This document shows positions 1 to 6,887 of a DNA stretch of 11,566 nucleotides, piece by piece. The notes below the pieces were generated by a model, which was not told where the DNA came from, did not search any database, and was given only the letters and a program-made list of their open reading frames with translations. The stretch is from NCBI GenBank assembly GCA_021815835.1, contig JAKAZN010000020.1, positions 1 through 11,566 on the forward strand. The letters are read 5' to 3'. Source of the DNA: Pseudomonadota bacterium. Its GTDB lineage: Bacteria > Pseudomonadota > Alphaproteobacteria > Acetobacterales > Acetobacteraceae. A program made the translations under genes and the position numbers. The number at the start of each line of letters is the position of its first letter. Position 1 is the first letter of the stretch.

Positions 1-2
1 CC

Positions 3-692
3 ATCCCCACCAAGAAGTCCCAGACCTTCTCCACCGCCGATGACGGCCAGCAGGCGGTGACCATCAAGGTCTATCAGGGCGAGCGGGAGATGGCGGCCGA
101 CAACAAGCTGCTCGGCAATTTCGACCTGACGGGGATTCCCTCCGCCCCGCGCGGCGTGCCGCAGATCGAGGTGACGTTCGATATCGACGCCAACGGCATC
201 GTCTCGGTCCAGGCCAAGGACAAGGCCACCGGCAAGGAGCAGCAGATCCGCATCCAGGCCAGCGGCGGTCTGAACGAAGCCGAGATCCAGCGCATGGTGA
301 AGGAGGCCGAGGCCAACGCCAGCGCCGACAAGGAACGCCGCGAGACGGTCGAGGCGCGCAACAACGCCGAGGCGCTGGTCCACCAGGTCGAACGCACTTT
401 GAAAGAGGCCGAGGATAAAGTCGGCCCGCAGGAAAAGGGCGAGGCCGAAGCCGCGCTGGCCGCGGCGCGGTCCGCGCTGGAGGGCACCGACAAGGCGGCG
501 CTCGCCCAGGCGACGGAACGGCTGAGCCAGGCGGCGATGAAGCTCGGCGAGGCGATGTACAAGGCCCAGTCGGCGGAATCCGCCCCTGGCGCCGGCGCTG
601 GGGCCGGCCCGCAGCCGGGCGGGGCGCCCGGCGGCGAGAAGGTCGTCGATGCCGAGTTCGAGGAAGTGGACGACAAGAAGAAATCCGCCTGA
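3..692 (+). CDS. dnaK: Chaperone DnaK (Hsp70), C-terminal part; 5' end outside window
   Basis: This is the 3' end of dnaK, about 229 codons, read in frame from base 3; the ATPase domain and part of the substrate-binding domain lie upstream of the window. DnaK is the cytoplasmic ATP-dependent Hsp70 that binds unfolded peptides and works with DnaJ and GrpE. The visible part starts in the beta-sandwich substrate-binding domain with [17 protein letters not shown]. It continues with [19 protein letters not shown], both Hsp70 hallmarks, then a helical lid rich in Ala and Glu. A flexible Gly/Pro/Ala tail ([16 protein letters not shown]) precedes the classic acidic end [16 protein letters not shown], so the C-terminus is intact. 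The neighbour dnaJ lies 136 bp downstream on the same strand, the usual dnaK-dnaJ order. Identification rests on family knowledge of these motifs and is very secure. Confidence 0.98.
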   Translation: MPTKKSQTFSTADDGQQAVTIKVYQGEREMAADNKLLGNFDLTGIPSAPRGVPQIEVTFDIDANGIVSVQAKDKATGKEQQIRIQASGGLNEAEIQRMVKEAEANASADKERRETVEARNNAEALVHQVERTLKEAEDKVGPQEKGEAEAALAAARSALEGTDKAALAQATERLSQAAMKLGEAMYKAQSAESAPGAGAGAGPQPGGAPGGEKVVDAEFEEVDDKKKSA

Positions 693-701
693 CCATGAAC
701 G

Positions 702-723
702 GGGGCCGGGTTCGCCCGGCCCC
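702..723 (+). terminator. GC-rich hairpin after dnaK (possible terminator or attenuator)
   Basis: A perfect 9-bp stem, GGGGCCGGG (702-710) with CCCGGCCCC (715-723), is closed by a TTCG tetraloop just after the dnaK stop. No U-tract follows, so it may be a transcript-stabilising or attenuating hairpin between dnaK and dnaJ rather than a full intrinsic terminator. Confidence 0.5.
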
Positions 724-737
724 ACCCCGGCCCCTCG

Positions 738-768
738 CGTCATGGCCGGGCCTGACCCGGCCATGACG
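738..768. repeat. Dispersed-type palindromic intergenic repeat between dnaK and dnaJ
   Basis: CGTCATGGCCGGG (738-750) is the exact inverted repeat of CCCGGCCATGACG (756-768), a 13-bp stem with a 5-nt loop (CCTGA). From memory, very similar palindromes are scattered through many alphaproteobacterial intergenic regions and generate spurious ORFs reading like [10 protein letters not shown], which this one does. Only one copy lies in the window, so its repeat status is inferred. Confidence 0.6.
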
Positions 769-828
769 ATGGGGAGGGCGGGATCGACAAAACGACAGGA
801 CGCACCGGCGCAAGCACGAAGGGCTGAG

Positions 829-1983
829 ATGGCAAAGCAGGACTACTACGCCACCCTCGGCGTGGCGCGCGGCGCGGACGCCGACACGCTCAAGAAGGCC
901 TATCGCAAGCTGGCGATGCAGCTCCATCCCGACCGCAACCCCGGCAACAAGGAAGCCGAGGCCAAGTTCAAGGAGCTGAACGAAGCCTACGACGTCCTCA
1001 AGGACGAGCAGAAGCGCGCCGCCTATGACCGCTTCGGCCATGCCGCCTTCGAGCAGGGCGGCGGTGGCGCCGGCCCGTTCGGTGGCGGCTTCGACTTCTC
1101 CGCCAGCGGCGGCCTTGGCGACATCTTCGACCAGGTCTTCGGCGACTTCATGGGCGGCGGACGGCGCGGCGGCAACGCCCAGGCCCGCCGCGGCGCCGAT
1201 CTGCGCCATGCGGTGGAGATCGACCTCGCCCAGGCCTTCGCCGGCGCCAAGGTCGCGCTGCGCGTTCCCACCCGCGTCGCCTGCGAGGCGTGCAACGGCA
1301 CCGGCTCGGAAGACAAGGCCGTCGGCGCCGCCGAGACCTGCCGGACCTGCCAGGGCCACGGCCGCGTCCGCGCCCAGCAGGGCCTGTTCCTGGTGGAACG
1401 CACCTGCGCCACCTGCGGCGGCTCCGGCCGCACCATCCGCAACCCCTGCCGCGTCTGCCGCGGCACCGCCACCGTCCAGCGGGAGCGGAACCTGTCCGTC
1501 ACCATCCCCGCCGGCATCGAGGACGGCAACCGCATCCGCCTCCCCGGCGAAGGCGAGGCCGGCCCCGCCGGCGCGCAAGCCGGCGATCTCTACGTGGACG
1601 TGACCGTCCGCCCGCACCCGATCTTCCATCGCGAGGGCGCCAACCTGCTGCTTCGCGTCCCGCTGCGCATGACCCTGGCGGCGCTGGGCGGCGAGATCGA
1701 GGTGCCCTCGATCGACGGGTCGAAACAGAAGGTGAAGATCGATCCGGGCATCCAGACCGGCCAGCAGATCCGCGTGCGCGGCAAGGGCTTCTCCATCCTG
1801 CGCAGCGCCGCCCGCGGCGATCTGTTCCTGGCCGTCACGGTGGAAACCCCCCAGCACCTGACCCGCAAGCAGCGCGACCTGCTGGAGGCGTTCGAGGCCG
1901 AAGCGCGCGACGACAAGCACCAGCCCGAGAGCGAGGGCTTCTTCGCGCGGGTGAAGGAGTTCTTCGACGGCGGGCGGGGGTAG
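829..1983 (+). CDS. dnaJ: Chaperone DnaJ (Hsp40), complete
   Basis: A 384-aa type I DnaJ, of normal length, is the cytoplasmic co-chaperone that delivers unfolded clients to DnaK and stimulates its ATPase. The J-domain is residues 1-70 with the invariant HPD at 33-35. A Gly/Phe-rich linker follows (about 76-115). The zinc-binding region has four Cys pairs, C152/C155, C171/C174, C193/C196 and C207/C210, in CxxCxGxG repeats; the fourth reads CRVCRGTA, with Ala for the last Gly. The client-binding beta-domains and dimerising tail follow (about 215-384). The start at 829 is chosen because [11 protein letters not shown] is the canonical N-terminus and AAGGG (819-823) lies 5 nt upstream; in-frame codons upstream to 649 overlap dnaK and are not coding. 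It lies downstream of dnaK and may be co-transcribed through the hairpins in the gap. Confidence 0.97.
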   Translation: MAKQDYYATLGVARGADADTLKKAYRKLAMQLHPDRNPGNKEAEAKFKELNEAYDVLKDEQKRAAYDRFGHAAFEQGGGGAGPFGGGFDFSASGGLGDIFDQVFGDFMGGGRRGGNAQARRGADLRHAVEIDLAQAFAGAKVALRVPTRVACEACNGTGSEDKAVGAAETCRTCQGHGRVRAQQGLFLVERTCATCGGSGRTIRNPCRVCRGTATVQRERNLSVTIPAGIEDGNRIRLPGEGEAGPAGAQAGDLYVDVTVRPHPIFHREGANLLLRVPLRMTLAALGGEIEVPSIDGSKQKVKIDPGIQTGQQIRVRGKGFSILRSAARGDLFLAVTVETPQHLTRKQRDLLEAFEAEARDDKHQPESEGFFARVKEFFDGGRG

Positions 1984-1999
1984 GCGAGACCGTCTCGCC
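1983..1999. terminator. Short hairpin between convergent dnaJ and the YdcF-like gene
   Basis: GGCGAGAC (1983-1990) and GTCTCGCC (1992-1999) are inverted repeats and would fold with about 6-7 bp and a 3-5 nt loop. The hairpin sits in the 33-bp gap between two convergent stop codons, where a bidirectional terminator is expected. There is no clear U-tract on either strand, so this is tentative. Confidence 0.35.
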
Positions 2000-2016
2000 C
2001 GGCCGTCAGCGATCCG

Positions 2017-2658
2017 TCACCCCCCGCCCAGCATCGCCGCCCGGCGCTCGGTCAGCCGCAAGGTCACGTCGTGCAGCAGATACAGCAGCCGGGTCCGGCA
2101 CCAGGCCTGCCCGGACAGCGGATCGTACTCCGACGGCATGGCGTAGCCGGCCGGCGCATAGGCATCGAAGCCCAGCCGCCGCGCGGTCGCCACGCACCGC
2201 GGCATATGATCTGAAAACGCAACAACACCAACCACGCCCAGCCGCGCCGGCGGCGTCTCCCGCGCGATCTGCTCCAGCACGCCGAGCGTGCTGAGATACA
2301 CCGGCTCGCCGCGCCCGTCGCGCCCGGGATAGATCGGCGTCACCTTCGCCCCCGCCGCCAGCACGGCCACAGGCTCCGCCACCTCCCATTGCGCGATCAC
2401 CGGCGCGCCGGTCTCCCCGGCCAGGCGCGCTACGAGCCGCGCCAGCGCCTCGTTCACCGGCCCCGGCGCGCGGTTGCCATTCGCCTCCATGCGATTGCCG
2501 AAGGTGAAGCCGAGGATCGTCTGCACACGCCGCGGCGCAACCGTGGGCGCGGTCCAGGCAAGCGTATCGGCCGCGACAATCGCCGCAAGCTCACGCGCGA
2601 CCGTCCCATCCCCGAGCTCCGCCGCGAGCCGCGCCGCGAGGTCGTCAGTCCCAGACAT
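2017..2658 (-). CDS. YdcF/DUF218-like protein
   Basis: A 213-aa soluble protein with no signal peptide or membrane segment. The C-terminal half resembles the DUF218/YdcF fold. The segment VVAFSDHMPRCVATARRLGF (about residues 145-164) matches the family pattern of a hydrophobic strand, then S-x-HMPR and a helix. It is followed by a conserved-looking SEYDPLSGQAWCR block near the C-terminus. The N-terminal half has GFTFGNRMEANGNRAPGPVNEAL, where DUF218 proteins usually keep their first strand and nucleotide-contacting loop. Such proteins are mostly of unknown biochemical function; SanA and ElyC relatives affect the envelope, but those are membrane-anchored and this one is not. The start at 2658 is supported by GGAGGGA (2673-2667) 8 nt upstream. 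The gene converges on dnaJ and diverges from the ABC-importer operon. The family call is from motif recognition; the gene is very likely real. Confidence 0.6.
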   Translation of the reverse strand: MSGTDDLAARLAAELGDGTVARELAAIVAADTLAWTAPTVAPRRVQTILGFTFGNRMEANGNRAPGPVNEALARLVARLAGETGAPVIAQWEVAEPVAVLAAGAKVTPIYPGRDGRGEPVYLSTLGVLEQIARETPPARLGVVGVVAFSDHMPRCVATARRLGFDAYAPAGYAMPSEYDPLSGQAWCRTRLLYLLHDVTLRLTERRAAMLGGG

Positions 2659-2705
2659 GATGCTCGTCCCTCCGCCGGCCGCCGTTTGTCGCCGCGCGGC
2701 GTCGG

Positions 2706-2721
2706 TGGTAGCAAACTACCA
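2706..2721. promoter_or_regulatory. Hyphenated palindrome in divergent promoter region (candidate operator)
   Basis: TGGTAG (2706-2711) and CTACCA (2716-2721) form a perfect 6+6 inverted repeat around CAAA. It lies nearly midway between the minus-strand start at 2658 and the plus-strand start at 2765. TGGT...ACCA half-sites are typical of FadR-subfamily GntR repressors, which often control sugar importers, so it may be the operator of the downstream ABC operon. No regulator gene is in the window; this is inference from symmetry and position. Confidence 0.4.
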
Positions 2722-2764
2722 ATGAACGGACCCTGTGCAAGCGGTCCGGAATGGGAGAATGGCG

Positions 2765-4102
2765 ATGCGCGGCACGATCAGGCGGCGGCAGGTCCTGGCG
2801 GCGGGCACGGCGGCGGCGGGGCTCCTCGCGCTGCCCGGCAAGGCGCCGGCGGCCGGCGGGACGAAACCGCTCAGCGGCGTCACGCTGAATATCTCGTGCT
2901 GGAGCGCGCCCTATCCGCTGCTGCTCGCCAAATACATCCCCGAGTTCGAGGCGGAAACCGGCGCGAGGGTCATCTACACCACCCCGTCGTTTCCGATCTA
3001 CAACCAGCGCATGGGCCTGGCGCTCGCCACCAAAAGCGACGCCTACGACGTGGTCAACGTCACCTTCATCTTCATCGGCCAATGGGTCGGCGCGGGCTGG
3101 GTCATGCCGCTCGATCCGTTCATCGCCGATCCGGCGCGCACACCGGCGAGCTGGGACGCCAAGGATTTCTTCCCCGGCACCACCACCGCGTTCCGCAACG
3201 CGAAGGGCGAGCTTTGCGCCATTCCCTGGATCGCCGACGTCATGATGGGCGGCGCCTCCCGTTATGATCTGATACGCAAGGCCGGCCTCGGCCTTCCCGA
3301 TACCTTCGCCGAGATGCCGAAGATGCTGGCGGCGGTGAACGGCAAGGACGGCGTTCCAGGCTTCCTGACCGAGAACCACTACGGCTGGACGTTCCCGGGC
3401 TACCTGCAAGGCTTCGGCGGGAACATCTTCCGCAACCCGCCGCACGACCTGATGCCGGTGCTCGACACGCCCGCCGCCGTCGAGGCCGCCGGGTTCTTCA
3501 GCGATCTGTTGCGCAAATTCGCGCCGCGCGGCGCACTGTCCTACACCTATGACGAGGTCGTGGCCGCGCTGAAAAGCGGCAAGGTGAACTACGCCACCGA
3601 GAACGAGGCCTTCGTCACGCAGATGGCGCAGCCCGGCAGCATGGTGACGGAGACCTGCGGATTTTCGCTGTTCCCCGCCGGACCCGCCGGCCGCTTCCCG
3701 CAGGTCGCGACGCACGGCTGGGGCATCCCCGCCGGCTCGCGCAACAAGGACGCCGCCTGGCAGTTCATCACCTGGGCGATGTCGAAGCAGCTCCTGCTGC
3801 GCATGTTCCGCGAGCATGGCTGGAGCTCGGTCACACGGCGCTCGATCGTCGATCTGCCTGAATACCGCAGCAAGCTTACTCTCAACGGATTCGACGTCGC
3901 AAAGATGTATCTCGATACGGTCGAGCTCGCCGCCAAGGGCTACATGGCCTACCGCACCGTGCCGCCCTATCCGCAGGTCGATCGTCAGATCGACATCGCG
4001 ATCCAGGGAATCGTTTCGGGCGAGAAGACGGCGCAACAGGCGATGGCGGCGGCCCAACAGAATTCCATCGCGCAGTTGCGCCGCGCCGGCGTGAAGCTCT
4101 GA
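2765..4102 (+). CDS. ABC transporter substrate-binding protein (sugar type, family 1), Tat-exported
   Basis: A 445-aa periplasmic binding protein of the extracellular solute-binding family 1 (MalE/UgpB class), which captures a solute and hands it to the permeases encoded next. The N-terminus has IRRRQVLAAG (residues 5-14), a twin-arginine motif RRxVL. An Ala/Gly-rich hydrophobic stretch follows, with cleavage likely near APAA at 27-30, so export through Tat is probable. The mature part shows typical features: LNISCWSAPYPLLLAKYIPEF (39-59, SBP strand-helix), YDVVNVTFIFIGQWVGAGW, an AIPWIAD segment, and HGWGIPAGSRNKDAAWQFITW, the usual conserved C-lobe region. The start at 2765 has GGGAG (2753-2757) 7 nt upstream; ATG 2759 is too close to that site and GTG 2735 has no good site. 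It leads a three-gene operon. The substrate cannot be told from sequence; sugar, polyol or glycerophosphodiester-like compounds are typical. Confidence 0.93.
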   Translation: MRGTIRRRQVLAAGTAAAGLLALPGKAPAAGGTKPLSGVTLNISCWSAPYPLLLAKYIPEFEAETGARVIYTTPSFPIYNQRMGLALATKSDAYDVVNVTFIFIGQWVGAGWVMPLDPFIADPARTPASWDAKDFFPGTTTAFRNAKGELCAIPWIADVMMGGASRYDLIRKAGLGLPDTFAEMPKMLAAVNGKDGVPGFLTENHYGWTFPGYLQGFGGNIFRNPPHDLMPVLDTPAAVEAAGFFSDLLRKFAPRGALSYTYDEVVAALKSGKVNYATENEAFVTQMAQPGSMVTETCGFSLFPAGPAGRFPQVATHGWGIPAGSRNKDAAWQFITWAMSKQLLLRMFREHGWSSVTRRSIVDLPEYRSKLTLNGFDVAKMYLDTVELAAKGYMAYRTVPPYPQVDRQIDIAIQGIVSGEKTAQQAMAAAQQNSIAQLRRAGVKL

Positions 4103-4111
4103 TCGCGGCAG

Positions 4112-5014
4112 GTGGCCGCCGGTTCCACCGCCTGGTCGATCGAGCAGCGACGGGCCTTCACGATCGGCCTCGTGCCCGCACTGGCGGTGCTGACCGCGGT
4201 CACGCTGGGACCGGCGATCTATCTGGTAGTCATCAGCCTGACCCCGCTCACGCCGATCCATCCCGGCAGCGGCCTCGATTTCTCGACCCCGTTCGCCAAT
4301 TACCGCCAAGCGCTGTTCGAGGGCAGCTTCGACCATTCGGTCTGGCTGCAATGCGAGCTTTCGACGATCACCGTCGGCTTGCAGACCTTGCTGGGCGTCG
4401 CGGTCGCGCTGCTGCTCAACAGCGAGTCCCGGTTCATGGACGCCGTGCGGACCGGCTTCCTGGTGCCGATGGTGCTGCCGCCGATCGTCGTCGCGATCAT
4501 CTGGAAGATCCTCTACACGCCCGACGTGAGCCCGGTCTATGCGATGCTCGGCGCCTTCGGCCTGCGCCCGGGCGCGCTCATCACCAGCCCGGTCTGGGCA
4601 CTGCCGGCAATCGCGCTGGCCGATACGTGGGAGTGGTTTCCCTTCACCATGCTGATGGTGCTCGCCGCGCTGCGGATGATGCCGAACGAGCCGATCGAGG
4701 CGGCGCGGATCGACGGCGCCAGCGCCTGGCAGATGTTCTGGTATGTGCGGCTGCCGTTCATCCGTCCGGCGCTGACGGTCGCGGTGCTGTTCCGCCTGAT
4801 CGACAGCATCAAGGCGTTCCCACTGATCTACGTGCTGACCAATGGCGGGCCGGGCCAGGTCACCGAGGTCACCAACTACTATGCGTTCATCCAGACCTTC
4901 AATTTCGCCTATTGGGGCTATGGCGCCGCGATCGCCACCTTGATGGTGGCCGGCGTGTTTGCGCTGAGCCTCCTGCTCGCCCGCCTGGGCGCGGTTGCGC
5001 CGGATGACGTGTAA
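4112..5014 (+). CDS. ABC transporter permease, MalF/UgpA-like
   Basis: A 300-aa inner-membrane permease of the binding-protein-dependent type, one half of the translocation channel. Hydrophobic segments include residues about 16-42 (IGLVPALAVLTAVTLGPAIYL), 81-101, 108-134, 160-185, 218-235 and 265-290, consistent with six helices. The cytoplasmic EAA loop that contacts the ATPase is clear as EAARIDGASAWQMFWYVRLP, with the invariant Gly. The GTG start at 4112 lies 9 nt after the binding-protein stop; its Shine-Dalgarno is poor, and translational coupling is likely. A short hydrophilic N-terminus fits this subfamily, whereas a MalF with its large periplasmic loop would be longer. It overlaps the next gene by 11 bp. 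Channel role is family knowledge; substrate is unknown. Confidence 0.92.
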   Translation: MAAGSTAWSIEQRRAFTIGLVPALAVLTAVTLGPAIYLVVISLTPLTPIHPGSGLDFSTPFANYRQALFEGSFDHSVWLQCELSTITVGLQTLLGVAVALLLNSESRFMDAVRTGFLVPMVLPPIVVAIIWKILYTPDVSPVYAMLGAFGLRPGALITSPVWALPAIALADTWEWFPFTMLMVLAALRMMPNEPIEAARIDGASAWQMFWYVRLPFIRPALTVAVLFRLIDSIKAFPLIYVLTNGGPGQVTEVTNYYAFIQTFNFAYWGYGAAIATLMVAGVFALSLLLARLGAVAPDDV

Positions 5015-5861
5015 GCCCGCCGCCGCGTCCAGCGCGGGTCGACGCGCGCGCCGACGCCGGGTGAAGCGCGGCCTCGCGCAGGGCGGCGCGGCGGTGCTGC
5101 TGCTGGCGGTGCTCGCCCCGGTGCTATGGCTGATGCTGATGTCGTTTCGCCCTTCCGGCGCGACCTTGGCGGCCACGCTCGCCTTCACGCCGACGCTCGC
5201 CAACTACCGTGCATTGGCCGGCGGCGGCTTCCCTGCCTCCTTCGCCAACAGCCTGATGGCGAGCACGGGATCGACGGTGCTGTCCCTGCTGATCGGCGTG
5301 CCGGCGGCGTACGCCCTGGCGCGGCATCGCTTCCGCGCCAGCGGGCGGATCGCAATGTGGATCCTGGTGACGCGGATGGCGCCGCCGGTCGCCTTCACGA
5401 TCCCGTTCTTCCTGGTGTTCAGCGATCTCGGGCTGATCGATACGATCCCCGGGCTGATCGTGGTCTATCTGACGTTCAATCTCGCTCTGGTGATATGGAC
5501 CATGCGGGGGTTCTTCGCCTCCATCCCCGCCGCGCTCGAGGAAGCCGCCTGGATCGACGGCGCCGGAGTGTGGACCACGTTCCGGCGCATCGCGCTGCCG
5601 CTGGCGGCCCCCGGGGTCGCGGCCACGGGCATCCTGTGTTTCATCATGTCGTGGAACGATTTCTTCTTCGCGCTGATTCTGACGCGCACGAATGCGATGA
5701 CGGCGCCGGTCGCGATCGTCAATTTCATGCAGTATGCCGGCTGGGAGTGGGGCAAGATCGCCGCCGCCGGCGTGCTGGTGCTGCTGCCGGTGCTGGCATT
5801 CACGTTCTTTGTTCGTTCCTATTTGGTGAGCGGTGGGATGGCGGGCGGGCTCAAGGAATAG
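5004..5861 (+). CDS. ABC transporter permease, MalG/UgpE-like
   Basis: A 285-aa partner permease, the second channel subunit. It has a basic N-terminal tail (GRRARRRRVKRG), a first membrane span (AVLLLAVLAPVLWLMLMSF), and the MalG-like periplasmic segment leading to TLANYRALAGGGFPASFANS. Several further helices follow. The EAA loop reads EEAAWIDGAGVWTTFRRIAL, with the conserved Gly. SWNDFFFALIL is the usual conserved run in the penultimate region, and the C-terminus ends in SGGMAGGLKE, a typical MalG ending. ATG 5004 overlaps the preceding stop (ATGACGTGTAA), giving an 11-bp overlap and likely coupling; TTG 4995 is an in-frame alternative. The cognate ATPase gene would be expected nearby, but the next sequence is gene debris, so the ATPase is supplied from elsewhere or has been lost. 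Confidence 0.92.
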   Translation: MTCKPAAASSAGRRARRRRVKRGLAQGGAAVLLLAVLAPVLWLMLMSFRPSGATLAATLAFTPTLANYRALAGGGFPASFANSLMASTGSTVLSLLIGVPAAYALARHRFRASGRIAMWILVTRMAPPVAFTIPFFLVFSDLGLIDTIPGLIVVYLTFNLALVIWTMRGFFASIPAALEEAAWIDGAGVWTTFRRIALPLAAPGVAATGILCFIMSWNDFFFALILTRTNAMTAPVAIVNFMQYAGWEWGKIAAAGVLVLLPVLAFTFFVRSYLVSGGMAGGLKE

Positions 5862-5918
5862 CGGACGATGGCGGCGCGCGTTTCCGGCGCCGCGCGGGAA
5901 CGGCCTTGGGTCGTACGG

Positions 5919-6013
5919 TTACCCGGCGCGGGTGGGGGGCAGCGGGAGGGCGATGGCCTCCGGGGTGGTGAGGTCGAGGCGGGTGGCGGCGTGGTCGATG
6001 TCGCAGCCGACCT
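5919..6013 (-). pseudogene. Unidentified protein tail (minus strand), truncated
   Basis: On the minus strand, a stretch ending in a stop at 5919-5921 reads VGCDIDHAATRLDLTTPEAI followed by ALPLPPTRAG. It has normal protein composition, a natural-looking end and high third-position GC, unlike the arginine-rich shadow frames around it. The plus strand here gives only low-complexity Gly/Arg sequence. Just upstream (higher coordinates) the same frame runs into the antisense of the HsdM fragment, so only the last 30 or so codons of a gene survive. I do not recognise the family. Confidence 0.35.
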
Positions 6014-6344
6014 GGCCTTTTTCAATCGCGGGCGGCGGACGGAGCGAACCTGGTACTACGACCTGTCCGACATCAAGGTGGGCAAGCGCACGCCGTTCAC
6101 TCTGGCGCAGATGGCGGATTTCTTCCGTCTGCTGCCGGATCGTGGCGAGAGCGAGCGGTCCTGGACAGTCTCCCGGTCGGAACTGGAAGCGCGCGGTCTT
6201 GACCTCAAGGCGGTGAACCCGCATCGCAAATCGGCGGGCGATACGCGGACGCCTGCGGAACCGCTGGATACGATCGCAGCTTCGGGCGCGGCGGTCGCCG
6301 CAGCCCTTGCGGAGTTGCGCGGGCTGCTGGGGACGGACCCCTGA
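6012..6344 (+). pseudogene. hsdM: Type I restriction-modification methylase HsdM, C-terminal remnant
   Basis: Roughly 110 residues match the end of the N6-adenine methylase subunit of type I restriction systems. LAFFNRGRRTERTWYYDLSD is followed by a KVGKRTPFTL run, then FFRLLPDRGESERSWTVSR, then LDLKAVNPHRK and DTRTPAEPLD. This is the characteristic block after the methylase core. A full HsdM is about 500 aa and carries the SAM-binding and NPPF/Y catalytic motifs; none is present. The open frame continues upstream to ATG 5868, only 6 nt after the permease stop, but residues 1-48 there are low-complexity and unlike HsdM, so this start is probably accidental. The C-terminus and stop look natural, yet no hsdS or hsdR follows. 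I call this a non-functional leftover of a type I system. Confidence 0.75.
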
Positions 6345-6424
6345 TGCGGCGAGACTGACGCCGCGCGATCAGACACAAAATTTCGTCGCCGGTCGAAGAA
6401 TCCGCTTGCGGGACTCGGGGCGGG

Positions 6425-6585
6425 TCTGTCAGCGGTTCCTCTGACCACGACACGAGTAGCCGGGGCTGTGGCGGCCCCGGCCTCGTGTTGATCCGCATTC
6501 GTTGGAACCGGCTGCGGACCGCTTCGTCAGCAACCCTCTTTAGGGGTGTCGAATCGCGTCGGTCAAGCCGGTTCCGTTTGAACCA
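6425..6585 (+). ncRNA. Candidate structured RNA upstream of HNH gene (HEARO/omega-RNA-like)
   Basis: The 160 bases before the HNH ribosome site are unusually foldable. GTCAG/CTGAC (6428-6432/6441-6445) makes a short hairpin. ACACGAG/CTCGTGT (6450-6456/6482-6488) stacks on GCCGGGGC/GCCCCGGC (6459-6466/6474-6481), a 15-bp stem with a two-base TA bulge and 7-nt loop. TCCGCA/TGCGGA (6492-6497/6513-6518) is another hairpin. GGAACCGGCT/AGCCGGTTCC (6504-6513/6566-6575) is a perfect 10-bp long-range stem enclosing a small ACCC/GGGT hairpin. GGTTC/GAACC (6570-6574/6580-6584) abuts the ribosome site. ATTCG/CGAAT (6497-6501/6550-6554) would cross the long-range stem as a pseudoknot. HEARO RNAs, the omega RNAs of IscB, lie directly before HNH-containing genes in this way. 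Assignment to that family is unproven. Confidence 0.5.
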
Positions 6586-6595
6586 GGAGACGACG

Positions 6596-6829
6596 ATGGC
6601 CTTTTCCGAAGCCGTGAAGGAAGCCGCCCGGCAACGCGCGGGCGGACGCTGCGAATGCACCATGAAGGGGTGCAGCCACCACACGGGGCGCTGCAACGCG
6701 CAGCTTCGCGGCGACTGGCACGCCCATCACCGGACCGCGGTTGCGTCCGGTGGTGACGACACCGTTGGGAACTGTGTTGCGATGTGCATTCCCTGCCATC
6801 AAAACACACGGACCTTCGGGCGGAGCTGA
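6596..6829 (+). CDS. Small HNH nuclease-like protein (77 aa)
   Basis: A compact intact protein, essentially only an HNH (beta-beta-alpha metal) domain. Cys residues C19, C21, C26 and C33 precede WHAHHRTAVASGGDD (41-55), which carries the metal/catalytic histidines H44-H45. N59 of VGNCVAMC is the central Asn. C64-x-x-C67-H68 closes the domain with the last His. The overall pattern H..N..H with Cys pairs is that of McrA/HNH-type nucleases, which cut DNA. Start 6596 is chosen over in-frame codons from 6485 because AGGAG (6585-6589) sits exactly 6 nt upstream and the homologous part begins at MAFSEAVKEAARQRAGGRCE. It lies between gene remnants yet has no frameshift or stop, suggesting recent arrival or selection. 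No RuvC, IscB N-terminal or transposase domain is attached. Similar standalone small HNH proteins are known in proteobacteria; their role is unclear. Confidence 0.85.
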   Translation: MAFSEAVKEAARQRAGGRCECTMKGCSHHTGRCNAQLRGDWHAHHRTAVASGGDDTVGNCVAMCIPCHQNTRTFGRS

Positions 6830-6855
6830 CCGATCCGCGCGATCGCAGTGCCCGA

Positions 6856-6887
6856 CTGTGCCTGGGCCCGATTTGGCCCAGGCACAG
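6856..6887. repeat. Perfect 13-bp hairpin at right end of HNH unit
   Basis: CTGTGCCTGGGCC (6856-6868) and GGCCCAGGCACAG (6875-6887) are perfect inverted repeats around CGATTT. It begins 26 nt after the HNH stop codon and ends 5 nt before recognisable HepT coding sequence. It could act as a transcription terminator, although no U-tract follows, or as the terminal palindrome of an IS200/IS605-like element. Confidence 0.75.

Noticed and set aside
64..1920. A 618-codon open frame on the minus strand across dnaK and dnaJ
   Set aside because: It is antisense to two clearly homologous chaperone genes; its Arg/Ala/Gly-rich composition is the usual shadow of GC-rich coding DNA.
2645..5203. An 852-codon minus-strand frame across the ABC importer
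   Set aside because: Antisense to three genes with firm family motifs; rich in Arg, His, Asp and Gln as expected of a shadow frame.
5868..6011. First 48 codons of the open frame leading into the HsdM remnant
   Set aside because: Low-complexity Gly/Arg/Val sequence unlike HsdM, and antisense to a better protein-like tail; the ATG 6 nt after the permease stop appears accidental.
6425..6829. A complete IscB/omega-RNA nuclease system
   Set aside because: No IscB N-terminal motif, RuvC motifs or bridge helix in any frame; the protein is only an HNH domain of 77 aa.
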